From the NCBI GenBank assembly GCA_947503335.1, contig CANNCY010000005.1, forward strand, positions 62,001 through 126,000: a DNA stretch of 64,000 nucleotides, written 5' to 3'. The notes under the pieces were generated by a model. It saw nothing but the letters and a program-made list of their open reading frames with translations. It did no database searches and was not told the origin of the DNA. This DNA is from an uncultured Pseudomonadales bacterium. GTDB lineage: Bacteria > Pseudomonadota > Gammaproteobacteria > Pseudomonadales > CANNCY01. A program made the translations under genes and the position numbers. Position 1 is the stretch's first letter. Every line of letters begins with the position of its first letter. Below, one piece after another: positions 26,887-36,158 of the stretch.

Positions 26887-27249
26887 TTACTCAATAGTCG
26901 CTACTGCAACCGTATAAGCGCGTTCATCGCTTAAACTTAACCATACGTTCTGCGCCCCCTTTTGGGTCAAGCATTGCGCAGCACCGCCCGTTAGTTGCAC
27001 CTTAGGCGGCGCGTTGTGCTGCCTTAGCACTTCGATATCTTGAAAACTCACCTTGGCGCCTATGCCAGTACCTAAAGCCTTGGCAATAGCTTCTTTCGCG
27101 GCCCAGCGCTTAGCTAAATATCGGGCGTCGTTACACTGCTCTCGTTCGGCAGGCGTAAGTACTCGCGTTAAGAAACGCTCTGAATGATTTTCGTACACCG
27201 ACTCGATGCGCGCCATCTCAACAATATCGATACCCTGCCCTTTAATCAC
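26887..27249 (-). CDS. acpS: Holo-[acyl-carrier-protein] synthase
   Basis: AcpS transfers 4'-phosphopantetheine from CoA to the serine of acyl carrier protein. The family motifs are GIDIVEMARIE at the start (metal-binding Asp) and KRWAAKEAIAKALGTGIG near residue 55 (catalytic Glu and Lys). The C-terminal LSLSDERAYTVAVATIE completes the fold. The start is uncertain: GTG 27249 gives MIKGQGIDIVE, which lines up with most AcpS starts, while GTG 27261 adds four residues and overlaps the recO stop by one base. Length is 120 or 124 residues. The gene follows recO directly; pdxJ, which normally sits between them, is absent. Confidence 0.92.
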   Translation of the reverse strand: MIKGQGIDIVEMARIESVYENHSERFLTRVLTPAEREQCNDARYLAKRWAAKEAIAKALGTGIGAKVSFQDIEVLRQHNAPPKVQLTGGAAQCLTQKGAQNVWLSLSDERAYTVAVATIE

Positions 27250-27260
27250 TAGCCGCCCCA

Positions 27261-27959
27261 CTACTCACTAGTTGCTTCTTTGTACTGTTTAAAAAGCTCT
27301 CTGCTTTTTAAAGGCCGCCCACCTAGGCGAATATCAACCATGGTTCTGGTTAATAGCTTGGCAAACCCTAATGCGTATTCGACCTGCCAATTTGTTGTCG
27401 CAATAGCCCTAAGCACATGCCCTGCGATAACTGGCTGAGTAAGTGTTGGCTTAGATCCGCCAATCACTACAATGTCTCCTGACGGGGTTAAGCCATAATG
27501 CTGCTCGTCTACAATATTGCTGGCATCCCGCAATATTGCCGCGCCATAACCTATCTCAGAAAATAAGGTTAACTCATATTCTCTCAGATAGGGTTCTACG
27601 TTTAGCGCCTGGCGCAGCGCGTCGACAATCGCTTGATACTGATCAAATAGTCTTTCAGATAAATCGGTATCACGGGTAAGCCGAATGTTTAGCTCGTTTA
27701 GATAAAACAATAGGTACTGTTGCTCACCGTAAATAGGGGTAACTGCACCAACAGGCTCAGCAGAGACTAGTGTTTTAAGACCCTGCTTACCCACACGTTC
27801 GATTTGATAACAAACTCCCGATTGTAAGGGGGCCTGTTTCTTGCGCTTTGCTCCTCGATGTAGCACGCGCGATATGCCCTCGCCTCGTACAAATAGATCT
27901 AGTAAAACAGAGGTTTCACTATATTTAGAACTATGTACTACGTAGGCGAGGTGGCCCAC
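27261..27959 (-). CDS. recO: DNA repair protein RecO
   Basis: RecO loads RecA onto SSB-coated single-stranded DNA with RecR and anneals complementary strands. The 232-residue protein has the N-terminal OB-fold (AYVVHSSKYSETSVLLDLFVRGEG near residues 5-28, with HRGAKRKKQ just after). A helical C-terminal half includes LREYELTLFSEIGYG. The zinc-finger cysteines found in some RecO proteins are not present, as in enterobacteria. Start GTG 27959 overlaps the era stop as TAGTG, with GGAG ten bases upstream. It is part of the rnc-era-recO run. Confidence 0.95.
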   Translation of the reverse strand: MGHLAYVVHSSKYSETSVLLDLFVRGEGISRVLHRGAKRKKQAPLQSGVCYQIERVGKQGLKTLVSAEPVGAVTPIYGEQQYLLFYLNELNIRLTRDTDLSERLFDQYQAIVDALRQALNVEPYLREYELTLFSEIGYGAAILRDASNIVDEQHYGLTPSGDIVVIGGSKPTLTQPVIAGHVLRAIATTNWQVEYALGFAKLLTRTMVDIRLGGRPLKSRELFKQYKEATSE

Positions 27960-28852
27960 TACTCGGTATCTCCGTAGCCAAGGCTACGTAGCGCGCGATC
28001 ATCATCAGACCAGCCACTTTTCACCTTAACCCAAAGGTTAAGCATTACCTTACTATCGAACAAGCGCTCCATATCGATTCGCGCCTCTTGGCCAATCTTT
28101 TTAAGGCGAGAGCCGCGCTGACCAATTACGATTGCTTTTTGGCTATCGCGCTCGACTAGGATCAGCGCTGATACAGTGGCTAAATCAGGCTCCATTGCAA
28201 ACTCTTCGATCGCAACGGTCATCTGATACGGCAGCTCTTCGCCTAATTGTCGCATGATCTTTTCGCGCACAATTTCTGCACACAAAAATTTATAGCTCTT
28301 GTCGGTAATCTCGTCTTCACCATAATGGTGCTCAGACTCAGGCAATAGCTTTTTAATCTCTTCTTCAAGCTCTGCAACGTTGGTACTGTTAATTGCTGAA
28401 ATCGGAACTATCTGCGCAAACGAATGGCGCCCCGACATCTCGGCCATATGCTCGATCAAGGCGGGCTTATCTTGAATACGATCAACCTTATTAACCGCCA
28501 AAATGACCGGCACGTTAACCTCTTTAATACGGTCAAATACCATTTGGTCTTCTTCGGTAAAACGATGTCTGTCGACCACAAATACCACTACATCAACGTC
28601 TTGCAACGCATTGGTTGCTTCGCGGTTCATATAGCGGTTAATCGCTTTTTTGCCACCGGCGTGAATTCCCGGCGTATCTACGAAGATCATCTGATCATCG
28701 CCTTCAGTTTTGATACCCAGCATACGATGGCGAGTCGTTTGCGGCTTTCTCGATGTGATCGCTAGTTTTTGACCAATAATATGATTGATCAACGTCGATT
28801 TACCCACATTGGGGCGCCCGACAACGGCGACAAAACCACTGCGCGTCGTCAT
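27959..28852 (-). CDS. era: GTPase Era
   Basis: Era is an essential GTPase that binds the 3' end of 16S rRNA during 30S assembly. The 297-residue protein has G1 GRPNVGKS (residues 12-19), the switch I region (KPQTTRH), G3 DTPG, G4 NKVD and G5 SAIN. A C-terminal KH domain (about 210-290, with [17 protein letters not shown] as the GxxG loop) follows. ATG 28852 overlaps the rnc stop as ATGA. The order rnc-era-recO is conserved across gammaproteobacteria. Near the 3' end a short CGTAGC/GCTACG inverted repeat lies just upstream of the recO ribosome-binding site, probably fortuitous. Confidence 0.97.
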   Translation of the reverse strand: MTTRSGFVAVVGRPNVGKSTLINHIIGQKLAITSRKPQTTRHRMLGIKTEGDDQMIFVDTPGIHAGGKKAINRYMNREATNALQDVDVVVFVVDRHRFTEEDQMVFDRIKEVNVPVILAVNKVDRIQDKPALIEHMAEMSGRHSFAQIVPISAINSTNVAELEEEIKKLLPESEHHYGEDEITDKSYKFLCAEIVREKIMRQLGEELPYQMTVAIEEFAMEPDLATVSALILVERDSQKAIVIGQRGSRLKKIGQEARIDMERLFDSKVMLNLWVKVKSGWSDDDRALRSLGYGDTE

Positions 28853-29532
28853 AGCTTCTCCTGTATCTTTACCAATAGCTGATCGGCTGCAATTTGTTCA
28901 GCCTTTTTGCGACCCGATGCTTTCGCCGTTGCTTCGGCTTTTAACACATCTACACGCACCTTCACTTCAAACTGTAGCGCATGGGCATCACCCTGCTGCT
29001 CAATAAGTGTATAAACGGGCAACCCTAGCCCACGTTTTTGTAGCAACTCTTGCAAGCGAGTTTTGGCATCTTTTTGCTGCTCTGGCGACACCTGCGTTAA
29101 TCTGGAATCAAACCACTCAAGTACTAAGGTTCTAGTTTTTTCAACATCCTGACAGTCTAAATAGATAGCCGCGATGATCGCCTCAACCGCATCAGCCAAA
29201 ATCGAATCTCGATTGTGGCCACCCGACTTTCGTTCACCGTCACCTAACTGCATTAGCTCGCCCAACTGAAATTCACGGGCGATCACTGCCAAGGTATCAC
29301 CACGCACTAACTGAGAGCGCATTCGGCTAAGATCGCCTTCGCGGTTATGGGGGAATTTATGAAATAGCGCTTCGCCAATAATGAAATCAAGTATGGCGTC
29401 GCCTAAGAATTCTTGACGTTCGTTGTTATGGGCACCAACACTGCGGTGTGTTAGTGCCTTGGTGAGCAGGTCGATCTGCTCAAATTGATACCCTAGGCGC
29501 GTTTGAAGCCTCTGCAGGGATAGTTTGTTTAT
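28849..29532 (-). CDS. rnc: Ribonuclease III, apparent non-canonical (ATA) start
   Basis: RNase III cuts double-stranded RNA in rRNA precursors and regulatory RNAs. Reading back in frame gives the whole protein: [17 protein letters not shown], then LTHRS, the signature [13 protein letters not shown] with catalytic acidic residues, [31 protein letters not shown] and a C-terminal dsRNA-binding domain (about 155-227). Between the first in-frame stop upstream and ATG 29322 there is no ATG, GTG or TTG. ATG 29322 would remove about 70 residues including the signature. ATA 29532-29530 gives 227 residues, the family length, and overlaps the upstream TAA stop as ATAA, where ATGA would be expected. ATC 29538, with GAGG seven bases upstream, is an alternative. 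The gene is clear, but its start is not. Confidence 0.85.
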   Translation of the reverse strand: MNKLSLQRLQTRLGYQFEQIDLLTKALTHRSVGAHNNERQEFLGDAILDFIIGEALFHKFPHNREGDLSRMRSQLVRGDTLAVIAREFQLGELMQLGDGERKSGGHNRDSILADAVEAIIAAIYLDCQDVEKTRTLVLEWFDSRLTQVSPEQQKDAKTRLQELLQKRGLGLPVYTLIEQQGDAHALQFEVKVRVDVLKAEATAKASGRKKAEQIAADQLLVKIQEKL

Positions 29533-29900
29533 TGCGATGACGATGCCTCGATCGAATTATCAAATACAACTACATAGTCTAGGTTGCCCATAAAGTTACC
29601 GCGACGTTCGTACGCAATAGAGACCGTTACTCGGCCATCATCACGACTAAATGTGACGTCTTCGCGTTTGATATCGCGAACGTTATTGACGGTAAACTGC
29701 TTATAAAGGTCTGACATTAATTGCGAGTTAGTACGCCCTACCCAGTCTTCTTGCTCTGAAAGCTGAGTTAATGACGACTTTACAAAATAGTTGTCTAGGT
29801 AATGGGGGCCAATCTTAAATAATGCTGTTAAACCAACACCAGCAACTGCAAGCAGTAACAGTGCACTGATCGTTGACATACCTTTTTGAATTGAGCGCAT
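29529..29900 (-). CDS. DUF4845 membrane protein between lepB and rnc
   Basis: This is a 123-residue protein with one N-terminal membrane span (about residues 8-30, after MRSIQKGMSTISALLLL) and a small extracytoplasmic domain. It belongs to the DUF4845 family that sits between lepB and rnc in many gamma- and betaproteobacteria; its function is unknown. The pilin-like KGMSTIS start suggests an inner-membrane anchor rather than secretion. ATG 29900 was chosen because GAGG lies nine bases upstream; a TTG 15 bases earlier is possible. Its stop codon TAA overlaps the proposed rnc start. Confidence 0.85.
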   Translation of the reverse strand: MRSIQKGMSTISALLLLAVAGVGLTALFKIGPHYLDNYFVKSSLTQLSEQEDWVGRTNSQLMSDLYKQFTVNNVRDIKREDVTFSRDDGRVTVSIAYERRGNFMGNLDYVVVFDNSIEASSSQ

Positions 29901-29929
29901 GATTATTATCCTCAAGTTTGATTAGGTAA

Positions 29930-30685
29930 TTACTGGATCGAGCCAGACCGGCCAAAGCTGGGCAAGCTAGTTAATGAAGGCCAGTGCATCCAAACAAAGA
30001 ACGCCTTACCCACAATATTTTCTTCGGGTACAAAACCCCATTCGCGGCTATCGCTGCTGTCATCACGGTTGTCGCCCATCATGAAGTATTGGCCTTCAGG
30101 TACTCGATAAGTACGATCTTGGCTTAAGCGCCCAGGAACAATTTGACGACGAATATCGTGTTCAACACCACCTAAGGTCTCAGACGCAAAAATATGAGTT
30201 GGGCGCTGCACTGGCAGCTTCGCTTTTACCGTTTGTGGCTGCAGTACACCGTTCACATAGATATGAGCGCCCTGCATTGTAATCACATCACCGGGCACAC
30301 CTACTACACGCTTAATATAATAGTTTTTACGATGGGGCGGAAAGAACACCATCACATCACCGCGCTTAGGGTCATTAAGTTCTACAACCTTGTTGCGAAT
30401 AACGGGCAAACGCAGGCCATAGGTAAACTTATTTACCAGAATAAAGTCGCCGTTTTTCAGCGTAGGCTCCATCGAACCTGACGGAATTTTAAAAGGCTCT
30501 GCGATAAACGAGCGCAACACCAAAACAATCGCCAGTACCGGAAAGAAGCTCTTCGAATACTCAACGATGGTTGGTTCAGTATCGCCCTCTTTTCGGCCTT
30601 TCGCTAAAAACAGCGCATCTATTAGCCAGACAACACCCGTTACAAAAACTAATACAACAAGTACAAGCGGAAAGTTTATATCCAT
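29930..30685 (-). CDS. lepB: Signal peptidase I (leader peptidase)
   Basis: This inner-membrane serine protease removes signal peptides from secreted proteins. The 251-residue protein has two N-terminal hydrophobic segments (about 5-27 and 45-60). The nucleophile is S71 in IPSGSMEPTL and the general base K125 is in YYIKRVVGVPGD. The box E motif MGDNRDDSSDSREWG and the late GKAFFVWMHW complete the family pattern. It is shorter than the 324-residue E. coli enzyme and lacks its extended domain, as in Pseudomonas-type enzymes (about 284). It follows lepA by seven bases. Confidence 0.96.
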   Translation of the reverse strand: MDINFPLVLVVLVFVTGVVWLIDALFLAKGRKEGDTEPTIVEYSKSFFPVLAIVLVLRSFIAEPFKIPSGSMEPTLKNGDFILVNKFTYGLRLPVIRNKVVELNDPKRGDVMVFFPPHRKNYYIKRVVGVPGDVITMQGAHIYVNGVLQPQTVKAKLPVQRPTHIFASETLGGVEHDIRRQIVPGRLSQDRTYRVPEGQYFMMGDNRDDSSDSREWGFVPEENIVGKAFFVWMHWPSLTSLPSFGRSGSIQ

Positions 30686-30692
30686 AATATTA

Positions 30693-32492
30693 TTAATTAT
30701 CTACCTTCAATACGGCTAAGAACGCTTCTTGTGGTATCTCTACGTTACCCACTTGTTTCATACGTTTCTTACCAGCTTTTTGTTTTTCAAGCAGTTTCTT
30801 CTTACGCGTTACGTCACCACCATAACACTTGGCCGTTACGTTTTTGCGCAACGCCTTAACGGTGGTTCGAGCAATAATCTGGCCCCCTAACGCCGCCTGA
30901 ATCGCCACATCGAACATCTGACGCGGAATCAATTCTTTCATCTTTTCACACAATGCACGGCCACGAGGTGCTGCATTATCGCGATGAACAATCAACGCCA
31001 ACGCGTCAACCTTATCACCATTGATCAGTACGTCAAGACGCGCCAACTTAGCGGCCTCGAAGCGATCGAACGAATAATCTAGAGAGGCAAAGCCACGAGA
31101 AACTGATTTAACACGGTCGAAGAAGTCCATTACAACTTCGTTCATCGGTATATCGTAGGTCAACTGAACCTGCGTACCCATAAACACCATGTCTTTTTGA
31201 ACACCGCGTTTCTCAACGCAAAGCGTGATTACGTTCCCTAGATGATCTTGCGGTACCAGAATATTAACCTGGGCGATCGGTTCGCGCATTTCGTTGATCG
31301 TGCCTGGGTCAGGTAACTTAGACGGGTTGTCTACCATCACCACGTCACCGTTGTTCATTTCAACTTCATAAACAACCGTTGGTGCCGTGGTAATTAGATC
31401 TAGATTGTATTCGCGCTCTAAGCGCTCTTGGATAATCTCCATATGAAGCATACCCAAGAAACCACATCTAAAACCAAAACCCAGTGCGTCAGAGCTTTCT
31501 GGTTCGTAGAACAATGAAGCATCGTTCAAGGTTAGCTTAGCTAGCGCTTCTCTAAACGGCTCGTAGTCATCAGACGACACAGGGAACAAACCAGCGTATA
31601 CCTGTGGCTTCACCTTTTGGAAACCCGGTAAACTTTCGACCTCGGCCATGTTCGAGTGAACGATGGTGTCACCCACTGGCGCACCATGAATATCTTTAAT
31701 ACCCGCGCAGATAAAGCCTACTTCACCGGCTTTTAGCTCAGGTAGCTCTTCACGCTTGGGCGAGAAGATACCTACAGAATCAACAACATGCGCTTTACCT
31801 ACCGACTTAGCCATGATCTTGTCGCGCTTTTTAAGCACACCGTGCTTAACACGCACCAATGACACAACACCAAGATAAGGATCAAACCAACTGTCAATAA
31901 TCAGAGCCTGAAGTGGCGCATCTACGTCACCCTCTGGCGCCGGTACGTTTTTAACTAGATCTTCTAGTACGTCTTCGATGCCCATGCCTGACTTAGCTGA
32001 GCATGGCACTGCGTCCATCGCGTCGATACCGATGATCTCTTCGATCTCTTCTTTTACCTTGTCAGGCTCAGCTTGAGGTAGGTCCATCTTGTTTAAAACC
32101 GGCAGAACCTCTAAACCCATTTCGATAGCGGTATAACAGTTTGCAACAGACTGCGCCTCTACACCCTGAGCGGCATCAACTACCAATAACGCACCTTCAC
32201 AGGCTGCTAACGAACGAGATACTTCGTAGCTAAAGTCTACGTGCCCCGGGGTATCAATAAAGTTGAGCTGATAGGTTTCGCCATCACGCGCTTTGTAATT
32301 AAGCGTTACGCTCTGGGCTTTAATGGTGATACCGCGCTCGCGCTCGATATCCATAGAATCAAGAACCTGAGCGGCCATTTCACGCTCGGTAAGACCACCA
32401 CACAGCTGGATAAAGCGATCGGCGATGGTCGATTTACCATGGTCGATGTGTGCAATGATAGAGAAGTTACGAATACGGCTTAAATCGCTCAC
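30693..32492 (-). CDS. lepA: Elongation factor 4 (LepA)
   Basis: This ribosomal GTPase acts in initiation and back-translocation under stress. The 599-residue protein begins with the G domain ([41 protein letters not shown]), followed by EF-G-like domains II, III and V and the EF4-specific C-terminal domain ([20 protein letters not shown]). Start GTG 32492 is chosen because [17 protein letters not shown] is the family start; AAGG lies ten bases upstream. It heads the lepA-lepB-DUF4845-rnc-era-recO run and lies 117 bases after mucD. Confidence 0.97.
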   Translation of the reverse strand: MSDLSRIRNFSIIAHIDHGKSTIADRFIQLCGGLTEREMAAQVLDSMDIERERGITIKAQSVTLNYKARDGETYQLNFIDTPGHVDFSYEVSRSLAACEGALLVVDAAQGVEAQSVANCYTAIEMGLEVLPVLNKMDLPQAEPDKVKEEIEEIIGIDAMDAVPCSAKSGMGIEDVLEDLVKNVPAPEGDVDAPLQALIIDSWFDPYLGVVSLVRVKHGVLKKRDKIMAKSVGKAHVVDSVGIFSPKREELPELKAGEVGFICAGIKDIHGAPVGDTIVHSNMAEVESLPGFQKVKPQVYAGLFPVSSDDYEPFREALAKLTLNDASLFYEPESSDALGFGFRCGFLGMLHMEIIQERLEREYNLDLITTAPTVVYEVEMNNGDVVMVDNPSKLPDPGTINEMREPIAQVNILVPQDHLGNVITLCVEKRGVQKDMVFMGTQVQLTYDIPMNEVVMDFFDRVKSVSRGFASLDYSFDRFEAAKLARLDVLINGDKVDALALIVHRDNAAPRGRALCEKMKELIPRQMFDVAIQAALGGQIIARTTVKALRKNVTAKCYGGDVTRKKKLLEKQKAGKKRMKQVGNVEIPQEAFLAVLKVDN

Positions 32493-32519
32493 TTAACAAA
32501 TACCTTGTTACCTACGGGC

Positions 32520-32538
32520 AGCGGGCGTTTTGCCCGCT
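32520..32538. other. GC-rich inverted repeat between mucD and lepA
   Basis: AGCGGGC-GTTTT-GCCCGCT forms a 7-bp stem with a 5-base loop, 28 bases upstream of the lepA start. There is no T tract on either strand, so it is not a standard intrinsic terminator. It may attenuate read-through from the sigma-E operon or fold in the lepA leader. Confidence 0.4.
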
Positions 32539-32609
32539 AAATATTGCGATTTTACCTCAAAGACCCCACCCTTAGCTAATAACAGGCCAAGGATGGGTAC
32601 TATTGGCGC

Positions 32610-33980
32610 TTATTCGATAATACGAGGCACCATAGAAGTAAAGCGAGAAGAACCACGGCGCATATAGCGCACCGCAACAGGCTCGCCGCCTTCAAGCGAA
32701 TCAAAGATCTCGCCAATCACATTGATATCGGTTGCAGCCTGCCCACCAACGCTCAAAATCACATCACCTGGGGCCAATCCTGCCTTCTGAGCCGGGCCAC
32801 CGGGCTCTACTGCAGTTACACCAACACCATACTCAATATCAAGATTAGCCAACTGCTGTGGTGTTAAAGGCTGCACCTGAACACCAATCTTGCTAGGCGC
32901 TGTATTTGAAGCATTATTACTAGCTTGCTGCTCTCGATCTAACTCGCCAACCTCTATTTTTAGAGTTTTACGCTTTTTATCGCGCTGAATGACCGCCTTA
33001 TAGGTTTCGCCCGGTACGCGCAAACCTACTACATGGGGCAAGTCACCTGACTCATAAATCGGCTCGCCATCAAACTCTAGAACCACATCACCATTCTTAA
33101 GCCCTGCCTTTTCGGCTGGCGAACCAGGCATCACTTCGGCAACCAAAGCACCTTGAGCACTCTTTAGACCAAAACTTTCAGCTAACCCCTTGTCGACATC
33201 TTGAATCGCCACTCCTAGCCAACCGCGTGCCACATAACCTTTGTCTTTGAGCTGATCAATCACGTTTAACGCAACTTCAGTAGGGATCGCAAATGAGAGC
33301 CCCATAAATCCGCCTGAGCGAGTAAAAATTTGCGAGTTAATACCTACCACCTCGCCCTCTAGGTTAAATAGAGGCCCACCCGAATTACCTGGATTAATTG
33401 CCACATCGGTTTGAATGAATGGCACATAGTTATCGTTACCAGGGCTTGTCAAAGAACGACCCTTAGCAGAAACGATGCCAGACGAAACAGAGTAATCTAG
33501 CCCGAACGGACTACCAATCGCCAAAACCCACTCGCCAACGCGCAACTGCTTAGGCTTTGCCCATTCGGTGGTCGGCAAGTTCTTAGCCTCGATTTTTAGC
33601 AATGCAATATCTGAGCTAGCATCGGTACCAATCAACTCGGCATCAAAATGTCGACGATCATTGAGTACAACTTCGATCTCTTTGGCATTATCGATCACGT
33701 GATGGTTAGTAACGATATAGCCGTCAGACTCGATAATAAAGCCTGACCCCATTGATTGACCCTCTCGCGGCTGCGGCTGCTCGAAGAAACGCCTAAACAT
33801 TTCAGGCACCTGCTGACCGTTAGGCCCCTGCCCCCGAGAAGCTTTGGTTACTACATTCACCTTTACTACCGCAGGCGATTGCTCTTGCGCAAGATCTGCA
33901 AAATCAGGTAGTGCGTTAACGATCGGCGTAGCAATCACCGATACCAACACAACAGTAGTCATCCAAAAACGTCGAACCAT
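32610..33980 (-). CDS. mucD: Periplasmic serine protease MucD (DegP/HtrA family)
   Basis: This is a periplasmic HtrA protease/chaperone of envelope stress. The signal peptide covers residues 1-23 (VATPIVNA-type end). The trypsin-like domain has the catalytic triad H94 (TNHHVID), D124 (SSDIALL) and S200 (NPGNSGGPLF). Two PDZ domains follow (about 250-340 and 365-450). The 456-residue length matches MucD. ATG 33980 (MVRRFW) is preferred because GGAG lies seven bases upstream; the earlier ATG at 34001 has none. It is the last gene of rpoE-rseA-rseB-rseC-mucD, 83 bases after rseC. In Pseudomonas MucD restrains AlgU activity by clearing misfolded proteins. Confidence 0.95.
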   Translation of the reverse strand: MVRRFWMTTVVLVSVIATPIVNALPDFADLAQEQSPAVVKVNVVTKASRGQGPNGQQVPEMFRRFFEQPQPREGQSMGSGFIIESDGYIVTNHHVIDNAKEIEVVLNDRRHFDAELIGTDASSDIALLKIEAKNLPTTEWAKPKQLRVGEWVLAIGSPFGLDYSVSSGIVSAKGRSLTSPGNDNYVPFIQTDVAINPGNSGGPLFNLEGEVVGINSQIFTRSGGFMGLSFAIPTEVALNVIDQLKDKGYVARGWLGVAIQDVDKGLAESFGLKSAQGALVAEVMPGSPAEKAGLKNGDVVLEFDGEPIYESGDLPHVVGLRVPGETYKAVIQRDKKRKTLKIEVGELDREQQASNNASNTAPSKIGVQVQPLTPQQLANLDIEYGVGVTAVEPGGPAQKAGLAPGDVILSVGGQAATDINVIGEIFDSLEGGEPVAVRYMRRGSSRFTSMVPRIIE

Positions 33981-34063
33981 ATTTTTACTCCAACTTTTCA
34001 TATAGTTAACTATTAAGAGCGTATTTAGATTCGAAAGTTCAGCGCAAACGCGCTAAAAAGACG

Positions 34064-34516
34064 CTATTTGCCGACCAATTGAATGTCAATAATTGCATCA
34101 ACAACAGGTTGAGTAGAGAAAGACACCTTCTGCTGAATTGCACGCACTGCATAGCCTGCAATAATCATAGTTGCTATGACGACAGCCAAGAGAGAATAGG
34201 TAGAAAGCCCAAAATAATCGCCCAATGTAATGGCAATGACCAATAGGGAGATAGGAAGGATATAGATTAGCCCAGTAAGCTGTAGTAAGTCTTTATCGGG
34301 GTAGCTCAGTTTTACCCAATCACCAGGCCTAGGTACACGCCTTAGCGATGGGTCAAGAACAGCTTCAAGCAAACAACGCTTAGCAGACTGGCGAGCCAGC
34401 ACACCGTGGCCACACACATTCTTTGCCTTGCAGCCACCGCAGGCAGACTTTTCGAGCGTTTCTAAGGTTACCGACCGGCCGTTAACCTCAACGACCATAG
34501 CTTGCTCAATGGCCAC
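34064..34516 (-). CDS. rseC: RseC/MucC family sigma-E regulator
   Basis: This 150-residue inner-membrane protein has the family four-cysteine motif in SACGGCKAKNVCG near residue 24. Two adjacent membrane spans follow (about 80-100 and 103-125). RseC is a mild positive modulator of sigma-E and is also linked to SoxR reduction. The start ATG 34516 (MAIEQAMVVEV) aligns with other MucC proteins and overlaps the rseB stop by 11 bases; an internal ATG at 34498 is less likely. Confidence 0.92.
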   Translation of the reverse strand: MAIEQAMVVEVNGRSVTLETLEKSACGGCKAKNVCGHGVLARQSAKRCLLEAVLDPSLRRVPRPGDWVKLSYPDKDLLQLTGLIYILPISLLVIAITLGDYFGLSTYSLLAVVIATMIIAGYAVRAIQQKVSFSTQPVVDAIIDIQLVGK

Positions 34517-35387
34517 TTGTGTCGTCTACCAAACGCACCGACTTGATCATTCGCTCTAGAGTCGGCTTAGGAAGGTCTCCCATCAGGGTTAACGTATAAT
34601 CAGTGCCATTTAGGTTATAGCCATGAACGATCGCGTTTAATGCGCCTCGCGATGCTAGAGTGGCCGCATGTGCCCCGCTCTCGATATAAAGGGTAAAACT
34701 AGCTAACCCGTCTGAATAAGTTAATCGCTGTCGACCCTGGTCAACACTACCACTGCGCAGGTTAAAACCAGCAGGGATCGCAAACCCCCAGCTACTATCA
34801 ACTTCGATCGTGCGATCACATTGCTGCTTAACAGGCTGCGAATCAACGAATACCGACTGAGCCAATGCCTCTGACGTGTCGATAGACACTAATTGAATAC
34901 GCTCTAATGGTACACGATTAAGCCCAACAATAACGTAACGAAGAGGCAATCCCGTTGCTTTATCAACGTCTAACAAATAACTGTAACGTAGTGGATCTTT
35001 AGCAATAATTTGTACACGCGCAGCATCTCGCCCAGCTACTCGCACATCGCCAGCGGTAGACACCTGGTACAGTTCGGGGTTAATCAACGTTGGGTCAATC
35101 GTACCCAACGCTCCATCGGCTAAGCCACAGGTGGTATCAGTGGCATAAATGGCTGCACTATCATCAGCACCATCAAGACGCTGCATTAACTGCAGCTGCT
35201 GCCCATCGACACTAGCCTGAACAGCCAGCAACGACACTATGTGCTCGCCCTGCTGATGAAACAAACGAGCTGTATAGGTTTGCGAAGACAGCGCATCGGC
35301 CATCTTTAAAAGCCAAGGATTATCGGTTTGGGCGAACGCTGAACCAGCGGTCGCGGCCATCACAATCCCTGTCAATAACTGCTTCAT
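34506..35387 (-). CDS. rseB: Sigma-E factor negative regulatory protein RseB/MucB
   Basis: RseB is a periplasmic protein that binds the anti-sigma factor RseA and blocks its DegS cleavage until lipids or LPS intermediates are sensed. The 293-residue protein has a signal peptide (residues 1-19, ending AGSAFA). A LolA-like lipid-binding domain (WLLKMADALSSQTYTARLFHQ) comes first, then a smaller C-terminal domain with SWGFAIPAGFNLRSG and the ending GTDYTLTLMGDLPKPTLERM. ATG 35387 follows the rseA stop with no gap. The sequence is diverged, but position and signature agree. Confidence 0.93.
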   Translation of the reverse strand: MKQLLTGIVMAATAGSAFAQTDNPWLLKMADALSSQTYTARLFHQQGEHIVSLLAVQASVDGQQLQLMQRLDGADDSAAIYATDTTCGLADGALGTIDPTLINPELYQVSTAGDVRVAGRDAARVQIIAKDPLRYSYLLDVDKATGLPLRYVIVGLNRVPLERIQLVSIDTSEALAQSVFVDSQPVKQQCDRTIEVDSSWGFAIPAGFNLRSGSVDQGRQRLTYSDGLASFTLYIESGAHAATLASRGALNAIVHGYNLNGTDYTLTLMGDLPKPTLERMIKSVRLVDDTSGH

Positions 35388-36080
35388 TTACTTTGACTCG
35401 GTGTCAGTGCTTTCATTCTTTTGGGGCTGCTCAGATACTGGGTATCGAGCGCGTTGCAAAAGGCTTTGACCTTGAATACTTGCCGACACTTCGGCGTGCT
35501 CAGCCATCAAACGCTCTAGGTGTGACCGAGCCTCTGCTGATGGTGCTGTCTGACCATCAAGGGCCTGTTGCAAACGCTGTAGATCTGCCTGAGACAACTG
35601 TGGCCGAGACATGGGCTGAACAGCCTGCAAGGCTGGCTGGCCCGTTGAAACATTTCGGGTAATTACCTGAGGTACCTGAAACGCTCTATTTAGTTCACTA
35701 ACGCTGTCTTGGTTGTCTGCAAATGTCGGGTTATCAAGGTTTGGCGACTGCCAAAACTGTACGCCAAAAACGGCTGCCATCGCCACCGATGCGGCAATAG
35801 CAAATTTACCGAATTGCTGAGGCATGGCTGGTACAGTAAACCCCTTTTTAACAGTAGGCTGTTCTCGCACTGCCTGGGCTACCTTGGCACTGATATCAAT
35901 ATGCGCAAAATCGAGCTTTTCTTTAGAAGCAACCGATCGCAACAAGTGCGTGGTACGCCACTGCTTTGCACTTTGCTCACACCCTTCTACGTCGCGCAGA
36001 ACCTGACGCACTTCAAGTTGAGACAACTCGCCGTCAGCCAGAGCCGACAGGCGCTCTAGATGTTTTGCGTTATCAGTCAT
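35388..36080 (-). CDS. rseA: Anti-sigma-E factor RseA/MucA
   Basis: This 230-residue single-pass inner-membrane anti-sigma factor has a cytoplasmic N-terminal domain (about 1-75, LERLSALADGELSQLEVRQVLRD, the sigma-binding fold). One membrane span lies near residues 93-110 (KFAIAASVAMAAVFG), followed by a periplasmic tail rich in Gln and Ser. It is expected to be cut by DegS and then RseP, releasing sigma-E. The C-terminal part is poorly conserved, as usual. It lies 78 bases after rpoE and ends one base before rseB. Confidence 0.92.
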   Translation of the reverse strand: MTDNAKHLERLSALADGELSQLEVRQVLRDVEGCEQSAKQWRTTHLLRSVASKEKLDFAHIDISAKVAQAVREQPTVKKGFTVPAMPQQFGKFAIAASVAMAAVFGVQFWQSPNLDNPTFADNQDSVSELNRAFQVPQVITRNVSTGQPALQAVQPMSRPQLSQADLQRLQQALDGQTAPSAEARSHLERLMAEHAEVSASIQGQSLLQRARYPVSEQPQKNESTDTESK

Positions 36081-36158
36081 ACCTAAACCCTTTATTTCTT
36101 TTGCGGTCTAACACCATACTTAACTTAGTAAGACCACCTTTGGTTTAAAAAGTTCAAA

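Noticed and set aside
27973-27988. CGTAGCC/GGCTACG inverted repeat at the era 3' end as a regulatory hairpin
   Set aside because: It lies in coding sequence, has a very short loop and no T tract; probably chance.
28849-29322. RNase III starting at the internal ATG 29322
   Set aside because: This would lose the catalytic [10 protein letters not shown] region, which is clearly conserved just upstream in the same frame.
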